Of a DNA stretch of 64,000 nucleotides, positions 1 to 10,476 are shown in pieces. Below the pieces are notes generated by a model. It was not told the DNA's origin. It worked only from the letters and a program-made list of their open reading frames with translations, and made no database searches. Where the stretch lies: positions 28,778 to 92,777 of the forward strand of contig NZ_SSWX01000014.1 in NCBI RefSeq assembly GCF_004803635.1, written 5' to 3'. A program made the translations under genes and the position numbers. Source of the stretch: Lampropedia aestuarii. Its GTDB lineage: Bacteria; Pseudomonadota; Gammaproteobacteria; Burkholderiales; Burkholderiaceae_C. The stretch's first letter is position 1. Every line of letters starts with the position of its first letter.

Positions 1-966
1 ATACCCAGCGGCTGCATTTACGGCATGATTGGCCGCAGCGGCGCTGGCAAGTCGAGTTTGCTGCGCACCATCAACCGCCTGGAAGAGCCCACTGAGGGCC
101 GGGTGCTGGTCGAAGGCGTCGATATCAGCGGTTTGTCACAGGCCGAACTCGTCAAACAACGCAGGCGCATTGGCATGATTTTTCAGCACTTCAATTTGCT
201 GTCTGCCAAAACCGTCTGGGACAACATCGCCCTGCCCTTGCGCGTTGCGGGTGTGCCTGAGCCACAGGTGAAAGTGCGCGTCAATGAACTCCTGGATCTG
301 GTGGGCTTGGCCGACAAGCACCACAGCTATCCACGCCGGCTCTCGGGTGGCCAAAAGCAGCGTGTAGGCATTGCCCGCGCACTGGTGCACAATCCGCCCA
401 TCTTGCTGTGTGACGAAGCCACCTCGGCCTTGGATCCTGAGACCACGCAAGCGATCCTGCAGTTGCTCAAGGACATCAACCTGCGTCTGAACATCACGGT
501 GATTCTGATCACACACGAGATGAGTGTGATCCGCGAAATCGCCGATCAGGTACTGGTGTTAGAAAACGGCCGCATTGCTGAACACGGCCCGGTATGGCAA
601 GTGTTTGGCGCGCCGCAGCATCCGGCCACCCAGGCGCTGCTCGCGCCCTTGCAGCACCGCCTGCCCGATGATTTGGCATCCCGCCTGCAAGCACAGCCAC
701 CCGCTGCAGGCCAAGCGCACCAACAAGTGCTGCAATTGTTTTATACCGGCCAGGCCGGCCTGGAGCCCGACTTGGCCCGCATTGCAGCCAGTCTGCCGGG
801 CAATCCATGCCTGCTGCATGGCGGCATTGACCGCATCCAAGGCCATGCTCAGGGCAACCTGGTCATTGGTCTTGATGGTGCAGCTGTGCTGCCCGATCTG
901 GCCTCTCTAACGCAAGGCGCCAGCGCCATTGCCCATCGTGTGGAGTGCATTGGTTATGTGGTTTGA
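1..966 (+). CDS. metN: Methionine ABC transporter ATP-binding protein MetN (5' end missing)
   Basis: ATPase of the MetNIQ D/L-methionine importer, acting on the cytoplasmic face of the inner membrane. The frame is open from the first base, so the start lies outside the window and roughly 25-30 residues are missing. Counting from the first codon seen, Walker A GRSGAGKS is at 11-18, the signature LSGGQKQR at about 114-121, Walker B ILLCDEA at about 134-140, and the H-loop ITHE follows. The last ~85 residues form a NIL-type regulatory domain, which in known MetN proteins binds methionine and inhibits transport. The end overlaps the start of metI by 11 bp, so the two are translationally linked. 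The matching binding protein, metQ, is not adjacent but about 13.6 kb away on the other strand; another metQ could lie to the left. Confidence 0.95.
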   Translation: MPSGCIYGMIGRSGAGKSSLLRTINRLEEPTEGRVLVEGVDISGLSQAELVKQRRRIGMIFQHFNLLSAKTVWDNIALPLRVAGVPEPQVKVRVNELLDLVGLADKHHSYPRRLSGGQKQRVGIARALVHNPPILLCDEATSALDPETTQAILQLLKDINLRLNITVILITHEMSVIREIADQVLVLENGRIAEHGPVWQVFGAPQHPATQALLAPLQHRLPDDLASRLQAQPPAAGQAHQQVLQLFYTGQAGLEPDLARIAASLPGNPCLLHGGIDRIQGHAQGNLVIGLDGAAVLPDLASLTQGASAIAHRVECIGYVV

Positions 967-1627
967 AAACTTGACCCTGTCGATTCCTGCCGAGCGTTAC
1001 TGGCAGGCCTTGCTCGACACCTTGATGATGGTTGGCGTCTCCAGCGCAGTGGCTTTTCTCGCCGGAATTCCGCTGGCCCTGCTATTGATCGTCACCGCGC
1101 CTGGCGGCTTCTTGCAATCACCGACCACCAACCGTTTGCTCGGCTACGTAGTCAACGGTTTTCGCGCCGTGCCTTTTATCGTACTGCTGGTTGCATTGAT
1201 TCCATTCACGCGCTATGTGGTCGGCACAACCATCGGCGTCTGGGCCGCGATTGTGCCACTGGCCATCAGCTCCACGCCCTTTTTTGCCCGCATTGCCGAG
1301 GTCAGCCTGCGCGAGGTCGACCCCGGCCTGATTGAAGCCGCGCAAGCAATGGGTTGCAAAAAATGGCACATCGTGCGCCACGTCTACCTGCCCGAAGCCA
1401 TGCCCGGCATCATCGGCGGCTTCACCATTACGTTAGTGGCCTTGATCAGCTCATCGGCCATGGCCGGTGCCGTAGGTGCAGGTGGGCTGGGCGATTTGGC
1501 GATTCGCTATGGCTACCAGCGCTTTGATACCCAAGTGATGGTGATCGTGATCGTACTGCTGATTGCCATGGTCACCGTCGTGCAATACCTTGGCGACCGT
1601 TGCGTGCGCTGGCTCAGAACCCGCTGA
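956..1627 (+). CDS. metI: Methionine ABC transporter permease MetI
   Basis: Inner-membrane permease of the methionine importer, partner of MetN. It has 223 residues, near the usual ~217 for MetI, and about five hydrophobic membrane segments. The EAA coupling loop is visible as EAAQAMGCKKWHIVRHVYLP, the site that docks on the ATPase. ATG 956 was chosen because it overlaps the metN stop and gives the family-like N-terminus MWFENLTLS; a longer frame from 929 would add nine residues with no support. A perfect 8-bp hairpin follows 38 bp after the stop. Confidence 0.93.
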   Translation: MWFENLTLSIPAERYWQALLDTLMMVGVSSAVAFLAGIPLALLLIVTAPGGFLQSPTTNRLLGYVVNGFRAVPFIVLLVALIPFTRYVVGTTIGVWAAIVPLAISSTPFFARIAEVSLREVDPGLIEAAQAMGCKKWHIVRHVYLPEAMPGIIGGFTITLVALISSSAMAGAVGAGGLGDLAIRYGYQRFDTQVMVIVIVLLIAMVTVVQYLGDRCVRWLRTR

Positions 1628-1665
1628 TTCCTGTGCTCAACCGAGGGCAATGCCCAAGCATGAAC

Positions 1666-1688
1666 GCCTAGCGGCTCAGGCGCTAGGC
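1666..1688 (+). terminator. Hairpin after metI
   Basis: Perfect 8-bp stem (GCCTAGCG/CGCTAGGC) with a 7-nt loop, 38 bp past the metI stop. There is no clean T-run after it, only a short TTGTTT a few bases on, so it may be a weak terminator or an RNA 3'-end stabiliser. Confidence 0.45.
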
Positions 1689-1779
1689 TGCCATTGTTTG
1701 ACACAAGGCCCCGCCACCGCGGCCTGACACCGCGCTCGCGGCTGCCACCCCATCCGTGCCAACACAAGGGGCACTGCTT

Positions 1780-1954
1780 TAGAACCTGTTTACGATCCTT
1801 TCGCAGTCGCGCAAGGCACAAAAAATCGGCAGTGCCAGGCGCCTGTTGCAGCCCATGCGTCAGTATGAGGACAACGGGCAACGCAGTAATGCGCTTTTCG
1901 TGCGTTGCGCTTTTGTGTACCTTGTGCGGCTGAGTGAAGATTTTGAACAGGCTC
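1780..1954 (+). repeat. Inverted-repeat element, copy A (full length)
   Basis: MITE-like palindromic element of about 175 bp. The left end reads TAGAACCTGTTTACGATC and the right end is the complement of GAGCCTGTTCAAAATC. Inside each end lies a subterminal arm: GCGCAAGGCACAAAA on the left, and its imperfect complement around 1910-1930 on the right. The centre (CCCATGCGTCAGTATG, then ACAACGGGCAACGC) is shared with copy B in the same orientation and with copy C inverted. No open frame of consequence lies within. A further lone terminus (AGCCTGTTTACGCAC, 1959-1973) abuts it. No transposase is visible in the window. Confidence 0.75.
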
Positions 1955-2145
1955 CCAAAGCCTGTTTACGCACCCATAGCGCAACAATTTTGTTAAATAT
2001 GCTTAAATTTTCATGAGCCCAAAAGCCTTGCTTGAGCTGCCAACAGCAGGCTTGGAGCATCCTTCCTCCGTCAGTCCCCCCTACCCGGGTCAGCGGCAGC
2101 TTAGAACGGCTCGCAAGTCACACTGGAATATACGAGGATGGCATC

Positions 2146-2186
2146 AGTAAATAGATGCAGGGTGCAAATACTTTACCCTGTATTAT
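2146..2186 (+). promoter_or_regulatory. katA promoter region with OxyR-like sequence
   Basis: TATTAT at 2181-2186 is a good -10 box with no recognisable -35, as expected for an activator-dependent promoter. The 13-mer AGTAAATAGATGC at 2146-2158 is centred about 41 bp before the likely transcription start. The same 13-mer occurs inverted upstream of katG, where it overlaps an ATAG-N7-CTAT OxyR half-site. Assignment to OxyR is inference. Confidence 0.45.
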
Positions 2187-2218
2187 GAAAATGCCTCACA
2201 ACCTACTAGGAGAAAACG

Positions 2219-3748
2219 ATGAGTGATGACATCAAAAAGTGCCCAGTAAGCCACCTCACCACCGACTTTGGCGCGCCAGTCACAACCAACCGAGACAGCT
2301 TGACGGCCGGGCCTCGTGGCCCACTGCTCGCGCAAGACGTCTGGCTGAACGAACGCTTGGCCAATTTTGTGCGTGAAGTCATTCCTGAGCGCCGCATGCA
2401 CGCCAAAGGCTCCGGCGCTTACGGCACCTTCACCGTCACCCACGACATCACCCAGTACACACGTGCAAAAATCTTCAGCGAAATTGGCAAAAAAACCGAG
2501 ATGTTTGCGCGCTTCACCACCGTGGCAGGCGAGCGTGGTGCGGCCGATGCCGAGCGCGACATCCGAGGCTTTGCGCTGAAGTTCTACACCGAAGAGGGCA
2601 ACTGGGACATGGTGGGCAACAACACGCCGGTGTTCTTTATCCGTGATCCGCGCCAATTCCCCGACCTCAATAAAGCCGTCAAACGCGATCCCCGCACCAA
2701 CTTGCGCAGTCCCAGCAATAACTGGGACTACTGGACACTGCTGCCTGAAGCCTTGCACCAGGTCACCGTAGTCATGAGTGACCGTGGCATTCCTGCCAGC
2801 TATCGCCATATGCATGGATTCAGCTCACACACCTACAGTTTCTGGAACGAAGCAGGCGAGCGGTTCTGGATCAAAATGCACTTCAGAACCCAGCAAGGCA
2901 TCAAGAACCTGAGCGATGAGGAAGCAGAAAAGCTGGTGGGCAAGGACCGCGAAAGCCACCAACGCGATTTGTACGAAGCGATTGAGCGCGGCGAGCATCC
3001 CAAATGGACAATGTTCATCCAGGTCATGCCTGAGGCCGATGCCGAGAAGTATGCGCTGCACCCATTTGATTTGACGAAAGTTTGGTACAAAGGCGACTAC
3101 CCGTTGATTGAAGTGGGTGAGTTTGAGTTGAACAAAAACCCGGAGAACTACTTTGCCGACGTCGAGCAGGTCGCATTCTCCCCAAGCAATCTGGTGCCTG
3201 GCATCGGCGCCAGCCCGGACCGCATGTTGCAATCGCGCCTGTTCAATTACGCCGATGCACAGCGCTTCCGCCTCGGGGTGAACTACCACCAAATCCCGGT
3301 CAACCAAGCGCGCTGCCCGGTTCACAGCAACCACCGCGATGGCCAAGGCCGCGTCGATGGCAACTACGGCAGCCTGCCGCACTACGAGCCCAATAGTTTT
3401 GGCCAGTGGCAAAGCCAGCCCGAATTTATGGAGCCGCCACTCAAACTCACGGGCCATGCCGACCACTGGAGCTTTCATGAGGATGACCACAACTATTTTG
3501 AGCAGCCAGGCAAGCTGTTTCGCCTGATGAATGACAGCCAGAAAGAAGCCCTGTTTGGCAACACTGGCCGAGCCATGGACGATGCGCCAGAGTTCATCAA
3601 ATTCCGCCATATTCGCAACTGCCATGCCGCCGATCCAGCCTATGGCGCAGGTGTAGCCAAAGCTTTGGGCCTGGATCTGGCCAAAGCCCTGGCCTCTCAG
3701 AAAGACGATCCGATGTACGGCAATCCTTTGGTTCCCTTGCCTGTTTAA
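2219..3748 (+). CDS. katA: Monofunctional heme catalase
   Basis: Cytoplasmic catalase converting hydrogen peroxide to water and oxygen. It has 509 residues, the size of small-subunit clade 3 catalases. Visible active-site residues are the distal His61 ([12 protein letters not shown]), Asn134/135 ([13 protein letters not shown]) and the proximal heme ligand Tyr344 in [17 protein letters not shown] 2219 follows an AGGAGA ribosome site at 2209-2214. It is transcribed alone: an OxyR-like region lies upstream and a rho-independent terminator downstream. katG follows on the same strand 326 bp later, so the cell has two complementary peroxide scavengers side by side. Confidence 0.96.
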   Translation: MSDDIKKCPVSHLTTDFGAPVTTNRDSLTAGPRGPLLAQDVWLNERLANFVREVIPERRMHAKGSGAYGTFTVTHDITQYTRAKIFSEIGKKTEMFARFTTVAGERGAADAERDIRGFALKFYTEEGNWDMVGNNTPVFFIRDPRQFPDLNKAVKRDPRTNLRSPSNNWDYWTLLPEALHQVTVVMSDRGIPASYRHMHGFSSHTYSFWNEAGERFWIKMHFRTQQGIKNLSDEEAEKLVGKDRESHQRDLYEAIERGEHPKWTMFIQVMPEADAEKYALHPFDLTKVWYKGDYPLIEVGEFELNKNPENYFADVEQVAFSPSNLVPGIGASPDRMLQSRLFNYADAQRFRLGVNYHQIPVNQARCPVHSNHRDGQGRVDGNYGSLPHYEPNSFGQWQSQPEFMEPPLKLTGHADHWSFHEDDHNYFEQPGKLFRLMNDSQKEALFGNTGRAMDDAPEFIKFRHIRNCHAADPAYGAGVAKALGLDLAKALASQKDDPMYGNPLVPLPV

Positions 3749-3823
3749 GGTATTTGCCAAGAAACGTGTGTGCCCGTCCACAACAGACGGCATGCACGCA
3801 ACAAGAAGTGCAACGCGCACCAC

Positions 3824-3858
3824 AACCGCTGCCAGGCCATGCCTGCCAGCGGTTTTTT
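3824..3858 (+). terminator. Rho-independent terminator of katA
   Basis: Stem ACCGCTG-C-CAGGC paired with GCCTG-C-CAGCGGT (one mismatch), followed directly by a T-run. It lies 75 bp past the katA stop. Confidence 0.8.
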
Positions 3859-3915
3859 AATGCGCGGCTGCGGCCGTCCATAAAATAGTATTAATTAATC
3901 ATCTTATTAAAATAA

Positions 3916-6276
<2,361 letters not shown>

Positions 6277-6284
6277 AACACGTC

Positions 6285-6306
6285 AAAGGGCCGCTTGGCC
6301 CTTTTT
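6285..6306 (+). terminator. Rho-independent terminator of katG
   Basis: Perfect stem AAAGGGCC/GGCCCTTT with a GCTT loop and trailing T-run, 8 bp past the katG stop. The rest of the gap to 6595 holds no recognisable gene or repeat. Confidence 0.88.
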
Positions 6307-6595
6307 CTTTGGACGGCCCCTGGCTGCTTCAAGCGTTCGCCACACACCGGCTCAAACCACTTGCCACAGGCTTCGGCGCGCTACCCACCTGGACTCAAGA
6401 GCGCCGTATCTGGCAGCAATTTGCAATCTACTCTCATTTAAGCAAACACAAGCCCAATAGCTCTGTATCGCTTGCGCCAAAAGACAACACTATCTTGAGC
6501 CCGTGGCTTAGAAAATATGACAAAGCGCATCAAAGCGCGTAGATTCGCCATGTTGAAGCCTTATTTCAACGCTTTATCAAATTTGGGAGATTTTT

Positions 6596-7186
6596 ATGCG
6601 TCAAATGAATATCCGTACGATGAGCATTGCTGCGGCACTGGCTATCAGCAGTTTAACCATGGTCGCCTGTACTACTACACAGTCAGGCGTCAATGACGCT
6701 CCGAGCATGGACAGTGCCACCATCAACAGCCGCGCCACCGCATCGCTTGAGCGCCTGTACCAGTCTGTGCCCGGCTCCCAAGAGCTGGTCAACAAAGCCG
6801 CCGGTGTTTTGATTTTCCCATCAGTGATTGGTGGCAGCTTCGTCGTCGGTGCTGAGCATGGCCGTGGTGTGCTGCGTGTGGGTGGCCGTGATAAGGGCTA
6901 CTACACCACCACTGCTGCCTCGATCGGCTGGCAGGCCGGTGGCCAATCGCGCGCCATCATTTATGTGTTCAACACCCAGGCCGCTCTGAATGACTTCCTT
7001 AACAGCGATGGCTTCTCTGTTGGCGGTGAGGCCTCGGTCTCGATCGGCCGCGTTGGCGTCAATGGCAGCCTGGACACCACCACTGCCACAACCCCAGTGA
7101 CCAGCTTTGTGCTGACCAATGTGGGCCTGCAAGGCGGTGTGTCGCTGCAAGGCGCGCAAATTTCGCCATTGAAGATGAACGAATAA
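6596..7186 (+). CDS. SYLF-domain (YSC84/DUF500) lipoprotein
   Basis: Predicted lipoprotein of 196 residues: signal peptide with lipobox MVAC (Cys near residue 25), then a SYLF-type domain (VLIFPSVIGGSFVVGAEHGRGVL, GYYTTTAASIGWQAGGQ). SYLF domains bind lipids in eukaryotic proteins; the bacterial lipoproteins are poorly characterised and probably sit in the outer membrane or periplasm. ATG 6596 follows GGGAGA at 6585-6590. It is a monocistronic unit with terminators on both sides. Family assignment is firm, biological role unknown. Confidence 0.85.
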   Translation: MRQMNIRTMSIAAALAISSLTMVACTTTQSGVNDAPSMDSATINSRATASLERLYQSVPGSQELVNKAAGVLIFPSVIGGSFVVGAEHGRGVLRVGGRDKGYYTTTAASIGWQAGGQSRAIIYVFNTQAALNDFLNSDGFSVGGEASVSIGRVGVNGSLDTTTATTPVTSFVLTNVGLQGGVSLQGAQISPLKMNE

Positions 7187-7274
7187 CCCACTGCCCGAAC
7201 ATGCATCGCATGACTGCGGTGCACTGGCCACAGGTGGGCAAGCAGCACACAGCCTTGCCCCACCGAACCAAACG

Positions 7275-7314
7275 ACCGCCAGATCCGCTACATCGGAGAT
7301 CTGGCGGTTTTTTT
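7275..7314 (+). terminator. Rho-independent terminator after the SYLF lipoprotein gene
   Basis: Perfect 11-bp stem ACCGCCAGATC/GATCTGGCGGT with a 12-nt loop and a seven-T tail. It isolates the lipoprotein gene from the cys operon. Confidence 0.9.
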
Positions 7315-7392
7315 GTCAAAGGGTGAGAAATCCGATAAAAAAAAGCCTTCTTATATTCTTTTTTCAATATACATATCAGACAAATCATTCTT

Positions 7393-7420
7393 TTGAAACA
7401 ATAAGCAGGCTTGCTACAGT
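7393..7420 (+). promoter_or_regulatory. Candidate cysI operon promoter
   Basis: TTGAAA (7393-7398), a 16-bp spacer, then TACAGT (7415-7420), about 90 bp before the cysI start. A strongly AT-rich stretch at 7335-7385 lies immediately upstream, where a LysR-type activator such as CysB or Cbl would be expected. The regulator assignment is inference only. Confidence 0.4.
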
Positions 7421-7514
7421 CATGTTTTGCTCCACTGACCGAAGCATGCTGTACCACTATTGAATGGCCGGTTTGCTTGGATGCTCTGTATAAAAACGAC
7501 TGCCCGCACACCCC

Positions 7515-9311
7515 ATGTACCAATACACCGAATTCGACAAAGACTTTGTCCGCAAGCGCTCTGAACAGTTTCGCGACCAGCTTGAGCGTTGGCAAAGCGG
7601 CAAAATCAGCGAAGAAGAGTTTCGTCCACTGCGCTTGCAAAACGGCTGGTATGTGCAGCGCTACGCACCGATGCTGCGCGTGGCCGTGCCCTACGGCGAG
7701 ATTTCTGCGCTGCAGCTGCGCACTTTGGCTGTGATCGCCAAGGAATACGACGATCCAGAAGCCGAGGTCTACCACAATGCGTTGAAAACCCAAGGCGCAA
7801 TGGGCACAACGTATTTGCCTACACACTACGCCCACTTCACCACCCGCACGAACGTGCAGTTCAACTGGATTCCGCTGTCACGCGCAGCCGATGTGATGGA
7901 CTTGCTGGCCAGCGCCCACCTGCACGGCATTCAGACCAGCGGCAACTGTATCCGCAACACCACCACCGATGCCTTGGCCGGTGTGGCCGTCGATGAGATC
8001 GTCGACCCACGCCCTTACGCAGAAATTCTGCGCCAGTGGACCACGCTGCACCCTGAGTTTGCCTTCTTGCCACGCAAGTTCAAGATTGCCATCAGCGGCG
8101 CCCAGGAAGACCGCGCGGCCACAGGCTGGCACGACGTGGGCCTGCATCTGATCAAAAACGACGCAGGCGAAGTCGGCTTCAAGGTGTTTGTCGGCGGCGG
8201 CATGGGCCGCACGCCAATGGTCGGTGTGGCGATTCGGGAGTTCCTGCCATGGAACCAGATCATGAACTACATCGAGGCCATTGTGCGCGTCTACAACGAG
8301 CACGGCCGCCGCGACAACAAATACAAGGCCCGCATCAAGATTCTGGTCAAGTCCGAAGGCCAGCAATACATTGATGACGTCGAAGAAGAATACCGCCAGA
8401 TCGTAGAGGTCGATGGTGGCCCGCACACCGTGCCAGACGCCGAGCTGGCACGTGTCAAAGCCTGTTTTGTCGACCCGGATCTGAGCCACTACCCAGCGCT
8501 AAGCGGTGCAGCGGCCAGCCAATTGCTGGCCGATCAAGCTGCCGCTGATGCCCAGTTTGCCCGCTGGCTCAAGCGCAATGTGCGCCCACACCGCAACCCG
8601 GCCTTGCGCGCGGTAACCTTGTCGTTCAAGCGCGTCGGTCAAGCGCCAGGCGATGCCTCGGCTGAACAACTGTTTGCTCTGGCCGACCTGGTCGAGCAAT
8701 TCTCCGCTGGTGAAGCCCGCATCACGCACGACCAAAACGTGGTCTTGCCATGGGTCCACGCATCGCAATTGCAAGACCTGTGGCTGCGCGCGCAGCAATT
8801 GGGTCTGGCCAGCACCAATGTGGACTTGCTCACTGACATGATCGCCTGCCCTGGCGGCGACTTCTGCGCGCTGGCCAACGCCCGCTCGCTGCCGATTGCC
8901 GCCGCTATCACGGAGCGCTACCAGGATCTGGACGAGCTCGACGACATTGGCGACATCGACCTGCACATCAGCGGCTGCATCAACTCCTGCGGCCACCACC
9001 ACAGCGGCCACATCGGCATTTTGGGTGTCGATAAAGACGGCAAAGAGTGGTACCAAATCACCGTTGGCGGAGCGGATGGCGCTGACCTCTCAGGCCCAGC
9101 GCAAGCAGGCAAAGTGATTGGCCCATCGTTCTCGGCCGCTGAAGTGCCCGATGTGATTGAAGCCGTACTGTCAACCTACCGCGACCTGCGCGAAGGCCAG
9201 GAGCGCTTTATTGACACCGCCCGCCGCGTTGGCGTTGCGCCATTCAAAGAGGCCGGTGCATCGGCACGGCACCCAGTGGCAGAAGACGCCACAGAAGAAG
9301 CGACCAGTTAA
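7515..9311 (+). CDS. cysI: Sulfite reductase hemoprotein (nitrite/sulfite reductase family)
   Basis: Reduces sulfite to sulfide with siroheme and a 4Fe-4S cluster, in the cytoplasm. It has 598 residues with the two ferredoxin-like half domains. Cluster ligands are Cys445 and Cys451 (ACPGGDFC) and Cys488 and Cys492 (GCINSCGHHHSG). No cysJ flavoprotein is adjacent, so electrons probably come from ferredoxin or another donor. ATG 7515 lacks a strong ribosome site, but MYQYTEFD matches the start I recall for Comamonadaceae homologues. It is first in a five-gene sulfate assimilation operon. Confidence 0.93.
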   Translation: MYQYTEFDKDFVRKRSEQFRDQLERWQSGKISEEEFRPLRLQNGWYVQRYAPMLRVAVPYGEISALQLRTLAVIAKEYDDPEAEVYHNALKTQGAMGTTYLPTHYAHFTTRTNVQFNWIPLSRAADVMDLLASAHLHGIQTSGNCIRNTTTDALAGVAVDEIVDPRPYAEILRQWTTLHPEFAFLPRKFKIAISGAQEDRAATGWHDVGLHLIKNDAGEVGFKVFVGGGMGRTPMVGVAIREFLPWNQIMNYIEAIVRVYNEHGRRDNKYKARIKILVKSEGQQYIDDVEEEYRQIVEVDGGPHTVPDAELARVKACFVDPDLSHYPALSGAAASQLLADQAAADAQFARWLKRNVRPHRNPALRAVTLSFKRVGQAPGDASAEQLFALADLVEQFSAGEARITHDQNVVLPWVHASQLQDLWLRAQQLGLASTNVDLLTDMIACPGGDFCALANARSLPIAAAITERYQDLDELDDIGDIDLHISGCINSCGHHHSGHIGILGVDKDGKEWYQITVGGADGADLSGPAQAGKVIGPSFSAAEVPDVIEAVLSTYRDLREGQERFIDTARRVGVAPFKEAGASARHPVAEDATEEATS

Positions 9312-9409
9312 ATACCAGCTAAACACCTGCGCGAATCAGGCCAGGCAGGGGCCGTCAACGGACTGCCACTGCCTGTACGGCCGCAGCGCGCGCATTAGAG
9401 AAGAACGCC

Positions 9410-9823
9410 ATGAGTTTCCAGGTTCTCACCCAACAACAACACCAAGCTCCAACCGCAGGCGATACCAGTGTCATCGCCATTGCCAATGATGTCGATGCGC
9501 TGGACGTCCCGCTCGAAGGCGTCAGCCGCATCGACCTGGACTTTCCAACTTTTACCGATGGCCGCGCGTTTAGCCAAGCCTATTTGCTGCGCCGCCGCCG
9601 CCGCTTCACCGGCGATATTCGCGCCGTTGGCGATGTGCTGATTGACCAACTGCTGCAAATGGAACGCAGCGGCTTTTCAACAGCGGTGCTCAAAGAAGGC
9701 GTGGACATTGCTGATGCACAGCGCCAGCTCGAGCGCTTCTCACAAGGCTTCTACCAAGCAGATGCGGTCAATCGCAAGCCGCACTTTCTGCAAACCCCAT
9801 CTGCAGCAGGAGAGCGCGCATGA
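9410..9823 (+). CDS. DUF934 protein of the sulfite reduction operon
   Basis: A 137-residue DUF934 protein. The family is consistently found between cysI and cysH in beta- and alphaproteobacteria and is described only as probably involved in sulfite reduction. Recognisable parts are RIDLDFPTFTDGRAFSQAYLLRRR and the GDIRAVGDVLIDQLLQMERSGF segment. It contains no cysteine, so it cannot itself carry an iron-sulfur cluster. It overlaps cysH by four bases (ATGA at 9820), which implies coupled translation. The 98-bp gap from cysI shows no promoter or terminator. Confidence 0.85.
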   Translation: MSFQVLTQQQHQAPTAGDTSVIAIANDVDALDVPLEGVSRIDLDFPTFTDGRAFSQAYLLRRRRRFTGDIRAVGDVLIDQLLQMERSGFSTAVLKEGVDIADAQRQLERFSQGFYQADAVNRKPHFLQTPSAAGERA

Positions 9824-10452
9824 GCAAGCTCCAAGCACTGGATCTGGCCAAAATCAACCAGGACTTGGGCCGTGATGCACAAGGCCTGGTCGACTGGGCC
9901 ATTGGTCTGGGTCAAACCGCGATTGTCACGACCAACTTCCGCCCGTTTGAAGCGGTGATCCTGCACATGGTCAGCCGCGCCCAGCCTGATGTACAAGTGG
10001 TCTGGATGGACAACGGCTACAACACAGAAGCGACCTACCGCTATGCCGACGAAGTGACCAAGCAACTGGGCTTGAATCTGCGTATCTACCTGCCGTCGCG
10101 CTCGCGTGCACACCGCGAAGCAGTGGAAGGCCCGGCCCCTGCACTGGATGATCCGCGCCACGCCGCATTCACCCAAGAGGTCAAGTTAGAGCCGTTTGCC
10201 CGCGCCCTGCGCGAGACCGCACCCACAGTCTGGTTCACCGCTTTGCGCGCCACCGACTCGGCCGTGCGTGCGCAGATGGAGCCTGTCAGCATCAACCCCG
10301 ACGGCTTGATCAAAGTCGCGCCCCTGCTGCACTGGTCCTCCAAAGAGCTGCATGAATACTGCCAACAGCACGGCCTGCCAAATAATTTTGACTATGCCGA
10401 TCCGACCAAGGGCCAAGAGCAGCGCGAATGCGGCCTGCACCTGAGCCACTGA
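9820..10452 (+). CDS. cysH: Phosphoadenylyl-sulfate reductase CysH
   Basis: Thioredoxin-dependent reductase making sulfite from activated sulfate. It has 210 residues with the adenine nucleotide alpha-hydrolase fold (VVWMDNGYNTEATYRYADEV, VKLEPFARAL, WFTALRATDS). The catalytic cysteine is Cys204 in QRECGLH near the C-terminus. The CC and CxxC pairs that hold the 4Fe-4S cluster of APS reductases are absent, which points to PAPS as substrate; an APS kinase (CysC) would then be needed and is not in this window. Confidence 0.9.
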   Translation: MSKLQALDLAKINQDLGRDAQGLVDWAIGLGQTAIVTTNFRPFEAVILHMVSRAQPDVQVVWMDNGYNTEATYRYADEVTKQLGLNLRIYLPSRSRAHREAVEGPAPALDDPRHAAFTQEVKLEPFARALRETAPTVWFTALRATDSAVRAQMEPVSINPDGLIKVAPLLHWSSKELHEYCQQHGLPNNFDYADPTKGQEQRECGLHLSH

Positions 10453-10476
10453 AGTCCTCCAGCGATAGAGATATCC

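Noticed and set aside
1694..2060. Short frames on both strands downstream of metI
   Set aside because: They cover the palindromic repeat copy A and have no protein-like features.
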